Assembly: GCA_019240475.1 (NCBI GenBank)
Contig: JAFAYI010000017.1
Span: 25,117 to 89,116, forward strand
DNA length: 64,000 bases
Direction: 5' to 3'
Source: Acidobacteriaceae bacterium
GTDB taxonomy: Bacteria > Acidobacteriota > Terriglobia > Bryobacterales > Bryobacteraceae
The notes under the pieces are model-generated. The model was not told the DNA's origin, made no database searches, and saw only the letters and a program-made list of their open reading frames with translations. Position 1 is the stretch's first letter. Every line of letters starts with the position of its first letter. The position numbers and the translations under genes were made by a program. Shown here in pieces: positions 8,717 through 17,792 of this stretch.

Positions 8717-10363
8717 ATGCCGCTTCGAAGCTTCGCGCTGTTCACTTTGATCGGGGTCGCGACGGCGACTTCTCAAGGCCAGTTGCCGCCGCCACCGAGG
8801 GAGGTTGCCGCCGGATACCAGACTATTCGGGAATCGGACCTTAGAGCGGACCTCGCATTTCTTTCGTCTGACGCATTGCAGGGCCGGCTGTCCCTACAGC
8901 CTGGGGACGATGTTGCTATTCAGTGGATCGCGTCCGAATTTGCGAAAGCGGGTTTGCAGCCGGCCGCGAACGGAAGCTATTTGCAGGCAGTGCCGCTCAT
9001 CGAGTTCCGAAACGATCGCGCGGAAAGCTATCTTGCAATGAAACGAGGCGGCGAGGAAAAGCGATGGAAGTTTCCAGAGGCGTTCGGGTCGTTCCCGAAA
9101 GACACCGACCTGACGGCGCCGGTGGTCTTCGCCGGGTTCGGCATCACCGCTCCGGAACTGGACTACGACGATTACCAGAACATCGACGCGCATGGGAAGA
9201 TCGTGCTGATCTTCGATCATGAGCCGCAGGAGACGGACCCGAAGTCCATTTTCAATGGAACCGGAAATACGCGTTACGCTACTTCACGCGTAAAGGTGCA
9301 GAATGCGCAGGCGCATGGCGCGGTGGGCGTTCTGATCGTGGCGGAACCGAATCGCAAGCATCCATCGAATCAGGAACGGGTGGCTCGCATAGGAGGCTCG
9401 GCGACGCGCGCGACACCGCTTCCATCGCAAGCGTTGGCGGACGATTCGCTACACACGCCGTCGGTGACGATCTCCGATGCGGCGGCGAAAGAACTCCTGG
9501 CGAATGCAGGAGCGACCCCGTCTGAGTTGCAAGCGGGCATCGATCGCGACCTAAAGCCGCAGTCGCGCGCTCTGCCGGACACAGAGGCCACAATCCATCT
9601 GAAGAATCTTTTCTCGCATGCGGGCACCAGTTACAACGTGGCGGGATTGGAGAAAGGATCGGACCCTGCGCTTGCGGGCGACACGATCATCATCAGCGGA
9701 CATCACGACCACGATGGGATGAGCGTTGAAAACGGCCGAGTCGATATCTGGCACGGAGCGGACGATAACGGCTCCGGGACGGTGGGCGTGGTGGAGCTGG
9801 CGCATGCGTTCGCCGCCAATCCGGTGAAGCCGAGGCGCTCTATTCTGTTCGTGGTTTTCGCGGCGGAAGAGCGAGGACTGCTGGGCTCTTTTTACATGGC
9901 CGCGCATCCGCTGAGGCCGCTGGATCGCACGAGGGCGATCATCAATTTCGACATGATCGGGCGGAACGAGACTCCGAGCGATCAGACGAAGGGCTTGATC
10001 GAAATTCCGGCGTACACGAGCAACCGCTTGAACCTGATCGGCGCGACTTACAGTCCCGATTACCGGGAGGCAGTCGAAGCCGAGAACAAGCATGTGGGCC
10101 TAACGCTGGACGACCGATTCGATCGGGAATCCGCTTTGAATGTGTTCTTCCGCAGCGACCAATTTCCGTTCGTGCTGCACGACATCCCGGCGCTGTGGTG
10201 GTTCACCGGCTTTCATCCCGATTATCACCACACGACGGATACTTTCGACAAGATCAACTACGTCAAGATGGCGAAGATTCTGCGTTTAGCGTATTTGACG
10301 GCATTTCGCATGGGCGATGAGCGGCAACCGCCGCGTTTCGTACCCAATCCGCGCGGCAGCTAG
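8717..10363 (+). CDS. Exported M28-family metallopeptidase with PA domain
   Basis: A 548-residue secreted aminopeptidase-like enzyme. After a signal peptide ending near TSQGQ, a protease-associated (PA) domain spans roughly residues 130-260. The M28 catalytic domain follows with its di-zinc ligands visible: GHHDHDG near 330, HGADDNGSG near 347, the catalytic Glu pair in FAAEERGLLGS near 388, and NFDMIGRN near 415. A late His in HHTTD near 507 completes the site. M28 enzymes release N-terminal amino acids from peptides in the periplasm or outside the cell. The gene follows the TPR gene at 11 bases and has an ATG start. Confidence 0.92.
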   Translation: MPLRSFALFTLIGVATATSQGQLPPPPREVAAGYQTIRESDLRADLAFLSSDALQGRLSLQPGDDVAIQWIASEFAKAGLQPAANGSYLQAVPLIEFRNDRAESYLAMKRGGEEKRWKFPEAFGSFPKDTDLTAPVVFAGFGITAPELDYDDYQNIDAHGKIVLIFDHEPQETDPKSIFNGTGNTRYATSRVKVQNAQAHGAVGVLIVAEPNRKHPSNQERVARIGGSATRATPLPSQALADDSLHTPSVTISDAAAKELLANAGATPSELQAGIDRDLKPQSRALPDTEATIHLKNLFSHAGTSYNVAGLEKGSDPALAGDTIIISGHHDHDGMSVENGRVDIWHGADDNGSGTVGVVELAHAFAANPVKPRRSILFVVFAAEERGLLGSFYMAAHPLRPLDRTRAIINFDMIGRNETPSDQTKGLIEIPAYTSNRLNLIGATYSPDYREAVEAENKHVGLTLDDRFDRESALNVFFRSDQFPFVLHDIPALWWFTGFHPDYHHTTDTFDKINYVKMAKILRLAYLTAFRMGDERQPPRFVPNPRGS

Positions 10364-10515
10364 TCCGCGGAACTTGGAAGCGGCCGCAAGGTTCGGGTAG
10401 CGCCAGATTGCCGGAGCGCCGAAAATATAGATTCGACACCCGATTTGAGCCGAACTTTTGGCCGGTTCACGGCATCGAAACGGTAACACTCGGGCGAAGG
10501 ATCCGGGAGGCAGCC

Positions 10516-11493
10516 ATGGCGACCGCCATCAATTCATTCATGCAGCAGCAACTGCTGGCCAGGCGCGAGCGTTTGCAGGATGCGCTGACCGAGAACCGGC
10601 ATCCGGATCACCTGCATGCGCTGCTGGATGAGGTAGATCGGGCGCTGAGCAGAATGCAGGACGGGTCGTACGGTTTGTGCGAGACCTGTCACGACACGAT
10701 CGAAAGCGACCGGCTGATTTGCGACCCGCTGGTGCGGTTTTGTTTGGATCATTTGAGCCGGCAGGAACGCAACGCATTGGAGCGGGACCTGGAGCTTGCG
10801 GCGCGAGTGCAAAAGGGGTTGCTTCCGCCGCAGCGCCTGGAGCGCCACGGCTGGAGCATTTGTTACCACTACGAGCCGGCGCAACTGGTGAGCGGCGACT
10901 ATTGCGACGTGGTGGACGCCGAGGATTCCGGTTTGTACTTTATGGTAGGAGACGTTTCGGGCAAAGGAGTCGCGGCGTCCATGCTGATGGCGCACCTGCA
11001 CGCCATGTTTCGAACGTTGATTCCGATGGGGCTCTCGCTCAAGCGCGTGCTGGAACATGCGAGCCGCGTTTTCGCGGAAAGCGTTTTGCCGAACCAATAT
11101 GCCACGCTCGTGTGCGGGCGCGGGTTTGCCGACGGGCGAATCGAGATTTCGAACGCCGGGCATCCCGCCCCGCTGTTGGCGCGAGATGGCGCGGTGCGGC
11201 CGGTGGAAGGGTCGAGCCTGCCGGTGGGAATGTTCGGCAAAGAAGAGTTTTCGCTGGTGGAGCTGTCGCTGCGTCCGGGCGAACGACTCATCCTATACTC
11301 GGATGGAGTGTCGGAAGCGATGGACGCCTCGAGTTCCGAATATGGCGTGGAGCGCTTGTGCCGCCTGGTCGGCGAGAATCAATCCGCGGGAGCAATGGAC
11401 TTACTGGGTTTATGCCGCTGCGATCTGGACACGTTCCGAGGACAGGCACAGCGGCACGACGACATCACCTTATTTATTCTCAGCAGACAGTAG
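10516..11493 (+). CDS. DksA/TraR-type zinc finger fused to SpoIIE-type PP2C phosphatase
   Basis: A 325-residue cytoplasmic protein. Residues about 10-75 form a coiled coil followed by a DksA/TraR-type zinc finger. The ligands appear as CETC and then C-L-D-H, so the last ligand is His instead of the usual Cys. Residues about 85-325 are a SpoIIE/RsbU-type phosphatase with metal-binding Asp in SGDYCDV and VGDVSGKG, the NAGHPAPLL motif and the late YSDGVSEA and HDDIT motifs. Such phosphatases dephosphorylate anti-sigma-factor antagonists. GGGAGG sits five bases before ATG 10516, which decides the start; an upstream in-frame start at 10408 would add 36 residues. No partner anti-sigma factor is adjacent. 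Confidence 0.88.
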   Translation: MATAINSFMQQQLLARRERLQDALTENRHPDHLHALLDEVDRALSRMQDGSYGLCETCHDTIESDRLICDPLVRFCLDHLSRQERNALERDLELAARVQKGLLPPQRLERHGWSICYHYEPAQLVSGDYCDVVDAEDSGLYFMVGDVSGKGVAASMLMAHLHAMFRTLIPMGLSLKRVLEHASRVFAESVLPNQYATLVCGRGFADGRIEISNAGHPAPLLARDGAVRPVEGSSLPVGMFGKEEFSLVELSLRPGERLILYSDGVSEAMDASSSEYGVERLCRLVGENQSAGAMDLLGLCRCDLDTFRGQAQRHDDITLFILSRQ

Positions 11494-11519
11494 GGCGGCG
11501 ACGATGCGATCGAGCTACG

Positions 11520-12485
11520 ATGTGGGGCGTGTACACTCGCCGGCAGATATTCGCCGCAGGGGTGCTGGCAGCTCTAGCGGGTTGCAGGCGCGCCGGTTCG
11601 CGCGTGATCGGGGTTGTCCCGAAGGCCACGTCGCATCTGTTCTTTCTTTCGGTGCATGCGGGAGTGGAGCAAGCGGCGCGCGAGCTGCACGTAGAAGTGC
11701 TTTGGAACGGCCCGCAAAACGAGACTGACTTTGCGCGGCAGATCGAGATTGTAGACGCGATGATTACGCGCCAGGTGGCGGCGCTCGCCATCTCGGCGAC
11801 CGACGAGCATGCTCTTGTGGCCCCGATCGAACGAGCTATCCGCGCGGGGATTCCGGTCACGGTTTTCGATTCCGCGGTTGCGATTGACGATTATGTCAGC
11901 TTCATAGCAACCGACAATTACGCGGCAGGGTGCACGGCGGCGCGAACGCTTGCGCATTTAATTGGCACTCGCGGCGCGGTCGCGATGGTAATGCAGAAGC
12001 CCGGAGGCACTTCGACGGTGCTGCGGGAGCGAGGGTTCGAGGCGACTATAGCGAAAGAGTTCCCGAATGTCCGGATCGCTGCGCGTGAGTTCGGAATGGC
12101 CGATCCGGAGCGCTCGCGGGCCGCGGCAGAGGATATTCTGACGGCGAATCCGGAGCTAGCTGGAATGTTTGCGTCGAGCGAGGCGGCGTCGCTTGGCAGC
12201 ATTCAGGCGATTCGCAATCGAGGGATCGCGGGAAAGCTCAAACTGGTGACGTTCGATTTCAGTAAGACGCATGTGGAGGCGCTGCGGGACGGAACGTCGA
12301 ACGCAATGCTGGTACAGAACCCTTTTCGGCTGGGCTATGAGGCGGTGAAGTCGCTCGATGAGAAGTTGAGCGGCCGGACGCCGCCCCGGCGAATGGAGCT
12401 TCCGGCGCGGGTGATCTTGAAAGACGATCTCGAAAAGCCGGACGTGCGCGCTCTGCTGTTTCCAGAGTGGCTGAAGGACCAGTAA
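11520..12485 (+). CDS. Periplasmic sugar-binding-type lipoprotein (LacI/RbsB-like fold)
   Basis: A 321-residue solute-binding protein of the periplasmic-binding-protein family that includes RbsB. The N-terminus has TRRQIF, a hydrophobic stretch and a lipobox LAGC, so it is probably a lipoprotein. Family features include the opening strand VIGVVPKATSHLFF near residue 30, the hinge-region motif FDSAVAIDDY near 115 and the C-lobe segment TFDFSKTHVEALRDG near 250. Normally such proteins deliver a sugar to an ABC permease. Here no permease or ATPase gene is adjacent, so it may serve a distant transporter or act as a sensor. The start is 26 bases after the phosphatase stop. Confidence 0.87.
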   Translation: MWGVYTRRQIFAAGVLAALAGCRRAGSRVIGVVPKATSHLFFLSVHAGVEQAARELHVEVLWNGPQNETDFARQIEIVDAMITRQVAALAISATDEHALVAPIERAIRAGIPVTVFDSAVAIDDYVSFIATDNYAAGCTAARTLAHLIGTRGAVAMVMQKPGGTSTVLRERGFEATIAKEFPNVRIAAREFGMADPERSRAAAEDILTANPELAGMFASSEAASLGSIQAIRNRGIAGKLKLVTFDFSKTHVEALRDGTSNAMLVQNPFRLGYEAVKSLDEKLSGRTPPRRMELPARVILKDDLEKPDVRALLFPEWLKDQ

Positions 12486-12514
12486 AATGGTTCGGCGCCC
12501 GCCGGGCGGTGGCG

Positions 12515-13687
12515 TCAGGCGTTATAGCATCTTTCGAAGGCGTCGCGGAATTTGGCCATTTCTTCCTTGGTTCCGACGGTGATGCGGCTCCAATTGGGCC
12601 ACACGGGCCAGGAGCGGCCAACGAAGACTTTCTGCTGGGCCATGTCCCGGCGGAAATCCTTGCCGGGCCGCTTGACGTCGATCATGAAAAAGTTGGCTTG
12701 CGAAGGGATTAGTTTGACATTTTTTGAAGCGAGCCAATCACAGGTCACCTCGCGCACGCCAATCATGTAATCGCGGCGTTCGGGAACGAGGCTCTTCGAC
12801 TGCAAGCTGGCGATTGCCCCATGCATGGCGGTGATGGGCATGGCGCCGGCGCTCCATTGCCTGACTTTAGCCAACAGATCGGGGCGCGCGACGGCCGCGC
12901 CCGCGCGGAGTCCCGCCATGCCATATATCTTTGAGAAGGTTCGCAGGACGACGACGTCTTTGTCCTGCGCCGCCATGTCCGTGCACTGGACAGCCTCTTT
13001 ATAGAAGTGGTAATAGGCCTCGTCGATCATGACGATGGCGCCTTGCGGCTTGTTGCGAACCAGGTATTCGATATCGGAACGGCTGGTCACGGTACCGGTG
13101 GGATTGTTGGGATTACAGATGTAGAAGAGACCGCCGTTCGGGGCCGCGGCGAGCATGGCCTTGACGTCATGGTCGTAAGTTCCGGCGCGGAGCGGCACCT
13201 TGACGACGGGCGCGCCGATGTACTTGGCGGCGATTTCGCCGGCCTCGTAGCCTGGATCGGCTTTGACGAAGGCGCGATCTTTGGAACAGAACGCGAGCAC
13301 GGCCTGGTGCAGCGGCGCGCTCGAACCGGCGTAGATCTGGATGTAGCTCGATTTCTCGTCGGGACTGTACTTGACGTCAAGCGTTTCGGCCAAGACGCGG
13401 GCGAGTGAATCTGTTGCCTCCCACATGTAGCGGCCGCCCTGCTTCACGCTTTTGTAGATGGCGTCCACGGCTTCCGGAGATGGTCCGAGCGGGTTCTCGT
13501 TGGCGTCGATCTTCACCGCATCGGCTGGGATGGGGCCTGCCTTGGACATCTGCGCAAGGGCGTGCTCGTTATAGAAGGGGAGCGCCGCGCCGGCGCCCAG
13601 GATAGTGGCGATGCGCCCGAAGGTTCGCCGCGAGAAGCCGCGCCGCAACAGATCGGATTGTTGTTCAGCGTTCAGAGTTGGTACCAT
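12515..13687 (-). CDS. Tat-exported PLP aminotransferase, histidinol-phosphate aminotransferase-like
   Basis: A 390-residue fold-type I PLP enzyme resembling HisC. The N-terminus carries a twin-arginine signal (SRRTFGR at about 19-25, then an alanine/glycine-rich hydrophobic run ending in ALAQ), so it should be exported folded. Catalytic features are present: DANENPLGPS near residue 58, NPNNPTG near 178, the DEAYYHF segment near 208 and the Schiff-base Lys in TFSKIYGMAGLR near 240. Cytoplasmic HisC acts in histidine synthesis, but the export signal argues against that role. The true substrate is unknown. AGGAGG lies three bases before ATG 13687. An open frame continues upstream to 14581 inside the divergent esterase gene but is not supported. 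Confidence 0.88.
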   Translation of the reverse strand: MVPTLNAEQQSDLLRRGFSRRTFGRIATILGAGAALPFYNEHALAQMSKAGPIPADAVKIDANENPLGPSPEAVDAIYKSVKQGGRYMWEATDSLARVLAETLDVKYSPDEKSSYIQIYAGSSAPLHQAVLAFCSKDRAFVKADPGYEAGEIAAKYIGAPVVKVPLRAGTYDHDVKAMLAAAPNGGLFYICNPNNPTGTVTSRSDIEYLVRNKPQGAIVMIDEAYYHFYKEAVQCTDMAAQDKDVVVLRTFSKIYGMAGLRAGAAVARPDLLAKVRQWSAGAMPITAMHGAIASLQSKSLVPERRDYMIGVREVTCDWLASKNVKLIPSQANFFMIDVKRPGKDFRRDMAQQKVFVGRSWPVWPNWSRITVGTKEEMAKFRDAFERCYNA

Positions 13688-13765
13688 GCGCCTCCTGAAA
13701 ACTCGCTCTTTCGAATTGTAGCGATTTCTTTGTACCAAGCGGAGCGCTGAGTCGGTCCATTGCAT

Positions 13766-14779
13766 ATGCGCAGACGTGTGGTTGCACTTTCGGGCCTCGC
13801 CTTGGCTCTGCCGTTCTTTGCGGCATTTGGCGATCCGGTGAATCAGATTGTGGCTTTCGGCGATAGCTTGACGGATACGGGCAACGCGTCCATCGCAACG
13901 CTCGGCGCGCAGCCGGGCGCGGGCTATGCGTACCGGACCATTCCTGGCCTGCCGTTTCAGGTGGGCGAATTTACGAATCCACCCGAGGCGGGCGGACCTT
14001 CGGGGTTGTGGATCGATCAGTTCGCAGCGAAGGCCGGCTTGCCGGATCCGCAGCCTTTCCTCGCGCCGGGGAGCGGCACAAACTTCGCAGTGGCCGGGGC
14101 AGATACAGGCTCGAACGGGATCGGCTACGTATCCGATCAAGTGGGAATTTATGTCGGGGGAAAATCGAGCGTTCCTTCGACTTCGCTTTACAGTTTCTGG
14201 GCCGGGGCGAACGACATCATCGGCGGAAATAATCCAGTGACAGCGGCCGATAATCTGGAGGCGAATATCGCCACGCTGGCGGGCGAAGGCGGGAAGTACT
14301 TTTTGTGGTTCAATGTACCACTGCTGGGCGACACGCCTCGCGGACAGGCGAGCGGAGACGCCTTGGCTCTGAATGCCGCGAGCCTGGCGTTCGATACCGA
14401 GTGGGCTCACGACATTCAATCTCTGGACCACAGCCATCCCGGAATCGTAGTGGTGGGCGTGAACGTCGAAGCGTTGTTCAGCAGCATTTTGAGCGACCCG
14501 GGCCGGTACGGATTGAATCCGGGCAGCACGCCTCCCGGAGGCAACGCGAACGATTATCTGTTTAGCTTCGACGGGCTTCATCCGACCAGCGAAGGCGACC
14601 TGTTGATCGCGGATCTTGCGTACAGCGACTTTGAAGCGGCCATCCAGCCCGCGAGCGGAGGCACAGTTCCGGAGCCGGCAAGCGCGGGGCTGGCGATTCT
14701 CGGGTTGTGCGGATGTTTGGCGGCGCGGCTGAGGCGGAATAGCCGCCGTGTGGGCTTAGAAGCGAAAGATCGCGGCTAA
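13766..14779 (+). CDS. PEP-CTERM-anchored SGNH/GDSL hydrolase
   Basis: A 337-residue secreted esterase/lipase-like protein. A short signal peptide precedes the GDSL block (FGDSLTDTGN at about residues 23-32), the block III Asn in GANDIIGG near 150 and the catalytic DGLHPT near 268. The C-terminus is a PEP-CTERM sorting signal: VPEPAS, a hydrophobic segment and an arginine-rich tail. Such proteins are processed by exosortase and attached to the cell surface. ATG 13766 is taken; a TTG two codons earlier is possible. It is divergent from the aminotransferase, and its last 24 bases overlap the convergent baeRF-like gene. Confidence 0.9.
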   Translation: MRRRVVALSGLALALPFFAAFGDPVNQIVAFGDSLTDTGNASIATLGAQPGAGYAYRTIPGLPFQVGEFTNPPEAGGPSGLWIDQFAAKAGLPDPQPFLAPGSGTNFAVAGADTGSNGIGYVSDQVGIYVGGKSSVPSTSLYSFWAGANDIIGGNNPVTAADNLEANIATLAGEGGKYFLWFNVPLLGDTPRGQASGDALALNAASLAFDTEWAHDIQSLDHSHPGIVVVGVNVEALFSSILSDPGRYGLNPGSTPPGGNANDYLFSFDGLHPTSEGDLLIADLAYSDFEAAIQPASGGTVPEPASAGLAILGLCGCLAARLRRNSRRVGLEAKDRG

Positions 14780-15925
14780 AGGCGCGCCGTTCGGCATGTT
14801 GCCGTTCGGGACGACGAAGATTTGGCCGGCGTGCAGAATGGTCTGCACGGCTGCATCGTTGACCAAGTCTTCGTCGGACGCGCCTCCCGTTTCGCGACCC
14901 TTGACGCTGTGGGTTGACTCATCGAAGACCCCGGTGGTCTCGAGCGAATCGGAGACGAGCAGCGTGAGCACGCGGCCGTCGTGAGCGGCCGTGACAACGT
15001 CTTTCAGGCGATTGGAAGCGACGCCGCCCACTTTGTGGTTGTACTGCGCCAATGCTTCGTCGATCTTCTTTTCGTAGCAGCGAAGCAGAGCGGCGATCGC
15101 ACGGGCATGCATTTCGCGCGATTTGAGGCCGTTGGGAGCGCCGTGGACCGCTTCTCGCGCCAGCGGCAGAGTGGAGTTCAGCGAGCGATAGAGCGCAATC
15201 TCGTATTCGACGCCGACGAGCACCACAGGATCCGTTTTGCCGCGCAACATTTCTTCGGCGCAGCGGTCAACCTGGCGGAAGAAGTGCGCGAGGTATTCGC
15301 CTTTGTCTTCGCGGTCCGAGCTGGTGGTGAACATGACGCCCTTGGATGAACCTACGCCTGGACCGGGCGCCGCGCGTCCATCGGAAACATGATCCGGCTT
15401 GGCGGTGTTCATGTAACCATCGAAACTCGTCGCGAACCCCGGGGGGAACGGCACTTCGTCAGACGTTCGCTGAGTGCATCGCAGGAGGCGCACATCGTTT
15501 TGACTGAGGGCGAGGATGTAGAACGTCTTGTCGCGAATCAAGTCCGGCAACAGTGGGCGGATGTAGAAGTGGGGCCCTAGCGTCGCGCGGCTCTTAACGG
15601 TTTCGTCGATCCAGGCGACGCGGAATACATCGGGCGAGCGCAGCACCGCGACGGAACGGCCTTGCGGCTCGCGATCCCCGAGGATGGCATCCCAGTCCTG
15701 CACGCTTTCCAAGAGCTCCCGTCCCAGGGCGCCATGTTGCTGCGCCTTCGATTTCAACGTTCGCAGCGTCTCGCGCCATTCAAGAGCGTTAGCCTGCGCG
15801 CTTTGGTTGGGAGGCGCGGCGGCGAGCGGGATGTAGGCGCTCAAGCACGGGCCTTCGGCGCCCAGTATTGTTTTCAGGTCCTTGACGCTTTGGAATTCGT
15901 TCAAATCGGCCTTCACAGTATCCAT
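14756..15925 (-). CDS. baeRF-type protein (bacterial archaeo-eukaryotic release factor-like)
   Basis: A 389-residue cytoplasmic protein that resembles the bacterial archaeo-eukaryotic release factor (baeRF) families, probably family 3. The opening GPCLSAYIPL near residue 25, the central strand YILALSQNDVRLLRC near 135 and the segment VLVGVEYEIALYRSLN near 232 fit that group. The family is related to eRF1/Pelota domains and is suspected of ribosome-linked stress functions; no bacterial role is established that I can name. ATG 15925 is preferred because the protein then begins like its relatives. A GTG at 15973 would add 16 residues. Neither start has a clear ribosome-binding site. Confidence 0.7.
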   Translation of the reverse strand: MDTVKADLNEFQSVKDLKTILGAEGPCLSAYIPLAAAPPNQSAQANALEWRETLRTLKSKAQQHGALGRELLESVQDWDAILGDREPQGRSVAVLRSPDVFRVAWIDETVKSRATLGPHFYIRPLLPDLIRDKTFYILALSQNDVRLLRCTQRTSDEVPFPPGFATSFDGYMNTAKPDHVSDGRAAPGPGVGSSKGVMFTTSSDREDKGEYLAHFFRQVDRCAEEMLRGKTDPVVLVGVEYEIALYRSLNSTLPLAREAVHGAPNGLKSREMHARAIAALLRCYEKKIDEALAQYNHKVGGVASNRLKDVVTAAHDGRVLTLLVSDSLETTGVFDESTHSVKGRETGGASDEDLVNDAAVQTILHAGQIFVVPNGNMPNGAPLAAIFRF

Positions 15926-16008
15926 ACGCTTAGGAGACAAAGCAGCCTTTATCCGGTTACTAGCATGTTGCACGTAGGAATCCCGCGTGCTTCAGGCGGA
16001 ACGATGGA

Positions 16009-16779
16009 TCACTTACCGGGGCCGGTGGGAAATTGCTTCGAGAGATTATTGACGATCCAATCCGAGGTATTGCCGCCTTTGCACGAGGGGTGACCGAAGC
16101 CGCTGGCACTCACGCCATTCTTGAAGTCGAGGATCATGTTGTCGTTATGGTCGGGGCTGGGGCCCATCGGCACCGCATCCAGTCTCAGTTGATGGCGAAT
16201 CTTCCAGGCGATGATATGGTCTGTGCAGGAGGTATCGCCGCTGAGGCCGAGCCCGCCGACGATTTTGCCGCCGCTGTAGAGGGGAAGGCCTCCGCCGAAG
16301 ACGATTACGCCTCCGATTGCCTTGCCGATCATGGGATCGTTGGTTGTACCGAACGAAGCCGGATCGCCAAATACGGCTTGGGCGTTGGGGGGCGCGCTGG
16401 TCGCCAGACTGTAGAGGCTTTGGCCCGGCTGCGAGGCGGCGTAAACATTGGCGGTCGAAAGAGCGTAATTCGACCCGCTGAGCGCGTTCGCCGTGTTCGC
16501 TTTCGATGCAGCAATGACGCGGCTGCCTGGCCATTGATCGCCGCGGGTATTTCCACTGAAGACAATCGCGCACACCAGACCGTCGCGGTTGACTGTCGCG
16601 GCCCACTCTTGATTACCGAGGCCGCCATTTTTGGAGGCGCCTTCCTTGACAACGGATTGAAGTACGGCGCGCAACCGAGCGGCATCCGGCAACGCAGAGC
16701 AGCCGGCGTTTCGCTGAGCGCCGCAAGGGAGAACGGAAACAATAGAGAGGATCCAAAGGGAGGAGAATAACTTGATCAT
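16009..16779 (-). CDS. Exported GlcG/HbpS-family protein
   Basis: A 256-residue exported protein with a signal peptide (hydrophobic run ILSIVSVLPCGA). The domain is of the GlcG/HbpS type, recognised by repeated ASKANTANALS-like and YSGGKIVGGLGLSG segments. Members bind haem or small organic ligands, and many sit in operons with PQQ or aldehyde dehydrogenases. Its start overlaps the subunit II gene stop as ATGA, making it the last gene of the xox-cox operon. A role as a haem or cofactor carrier for the alcohol-oxidising system is an inference from position. Confidence 0.82.
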   Translation of the reverse strand: MIKLFSSLWILSIVSVLPCGAQRNAGCSALPDAARLRAVLQSVVKEGASKNGGLGNQEWAATVNRDGLVCAIVFSGNTRGDQWPGSRVIAASKANTANALSGSNYALSTANVYAASQPGQSLYSLATSAPPNAQAVFGDPASFGTTNDPMIGKAIGGVIVFGGGLPLYSGGKIVGGLGLSGDTSCTDHIIAWKIRHQLRLDAVPMGPSPDHNDNMILDFKNGVSASGFGHPSCKGGNTSDWIVNNLSKQFPTGPGK

Positions 16780-17792
16780 TTCAATTGCCTTAGATAGGCG
16801 ACTAAGTCACGGAGTTGCTCGCCTGTAAATTGAGTCAGATCTGGCATTTCGGCTCCAGGTTTTAGAGATTGAGCGTGCGTGACCCAGGCCTCCAGGTACG
16901 CGGTGTTATTCGGATAAGAATTGGCGGCTATATATTGACGGCTCGCGAGATGCGTAAGGTCTGGCGCCACGCGTCCCCCCGCGGGCGTTCCGCTGATCTG
17001 ATGGCACAAAATGCACGCGGCGTTGAGGAAAACCTGCTCTCCGGCTATGGCGTCGGCCGAGGCCGGCTCGGACGTGGGCTTGCGCTGCTCATCCAGCCAC
17101 GCCGCATACTCATCAGGGGTCTGAGCAACAACAAGCAAGCGCATGCGCGCGTGTTCCGCCCCGCAATACTCGGCGCACTGCCCCGCATAGTTTCCGGGTT
17201 CACCGGCCTGTATCCGAACGAAGTTAGTATGTCCTGGGATCAGATCCACCTTCCCGTGCAAAGCCGGTATCCAGAATGAGTGCATGACGTCATAGGATTC
17301 AAGCTGGATATTCATCGGCCGGTCTACCGGAATGTGAATTTCGTTCGCCGTAGTAACTTCCTGGCCGGGCGAGCCGCTCAGGTAGTGGACCTCCCACCAC
17401 CATTGGTGACCGACGATCAAGATGTCGGGAGTCGTGGCGTGGTGATGAGGGCCGTGGATGGGAAATTCGGCCAGGAGGTTCAGGCCGAGCACGAAGATAA
17501 GGGTTAGAATGGCGAGCGGAATCGCGAGACCGCCAATGGCGATCCATTTCTGGCCACCGCCGATATCGACGGGAGCATGCTCGGCGAGCGTTCCGCGACC
17601 GCGCTTGGCGGCCCAGGCAATCAGAAGCCACATCACGGCTGTGACGGCCAAGAACAGGATGGTCATGAACCAGGAAAGATGCGCGATCCGCTCGGCGGCG
17701 GGTCCATGGGATGCGAACGTCGACTGCATAGGCTCGCATCCGGCGAGGAGCAGAAAGGCGGGAGCAGCAGGCAGGAGGCGGCGCATGGTCAC
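16776..17792 (-). CDS. ctaC: Cytochrome c oxidase subunit II with CuA site and cytochrome c domain
   Basis: A 338-residue subunit II. A lipobox LAGC at residues 16-19 suggests a lipid anchor. Two membrane helices follow (about 38-60 and 86-108), then the cupredoxin domain with the aromatic patch QWWWEVHY at 130-137. CuA ligands are His171, Cys206, Cys210, His214 and Met217. A C-terminal cytochrome c domain has the haem motif CILCH near 260 and Met in AEMPDL. It receives electrons from cytochrome c for the subunit I encoded at the head of the operon. GTG 17792 overlaps the upstream stop as GTGA; an ATG two codons later (17786) is equally possible. Confidence 0.93.
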   Translation of the reverse strand: MTMRRLLPAAPAFLLLAGCEPMQSTFASHGPAAERIAHLSWFMTILFLAVTAVMWLLIAWAAKRGRGTLAEHAPVDIGGGQKWIAIGGLAIPLAILTLIFVLGLNLLAEFPIHGPHHHATTPDILIVGHQWWWEVHYLSGSPGQEVTTANEIHIPVDRPMNIQLESYDVMHSFWIPALHGKVDLIPGHTNFVRIQAGEPGNYAGQCAEYCGAEHARMRLLVVAQTPDEYAAWLDEQRKPTSEPASADAIAGEQVFLNAACILCHQISGTPAGGRVAPDLTHLASRQYIAANSYPNNTAYLEAWVTHAQSLKPGAEMPDLTQFTGEQLRDLVAYLRQLK

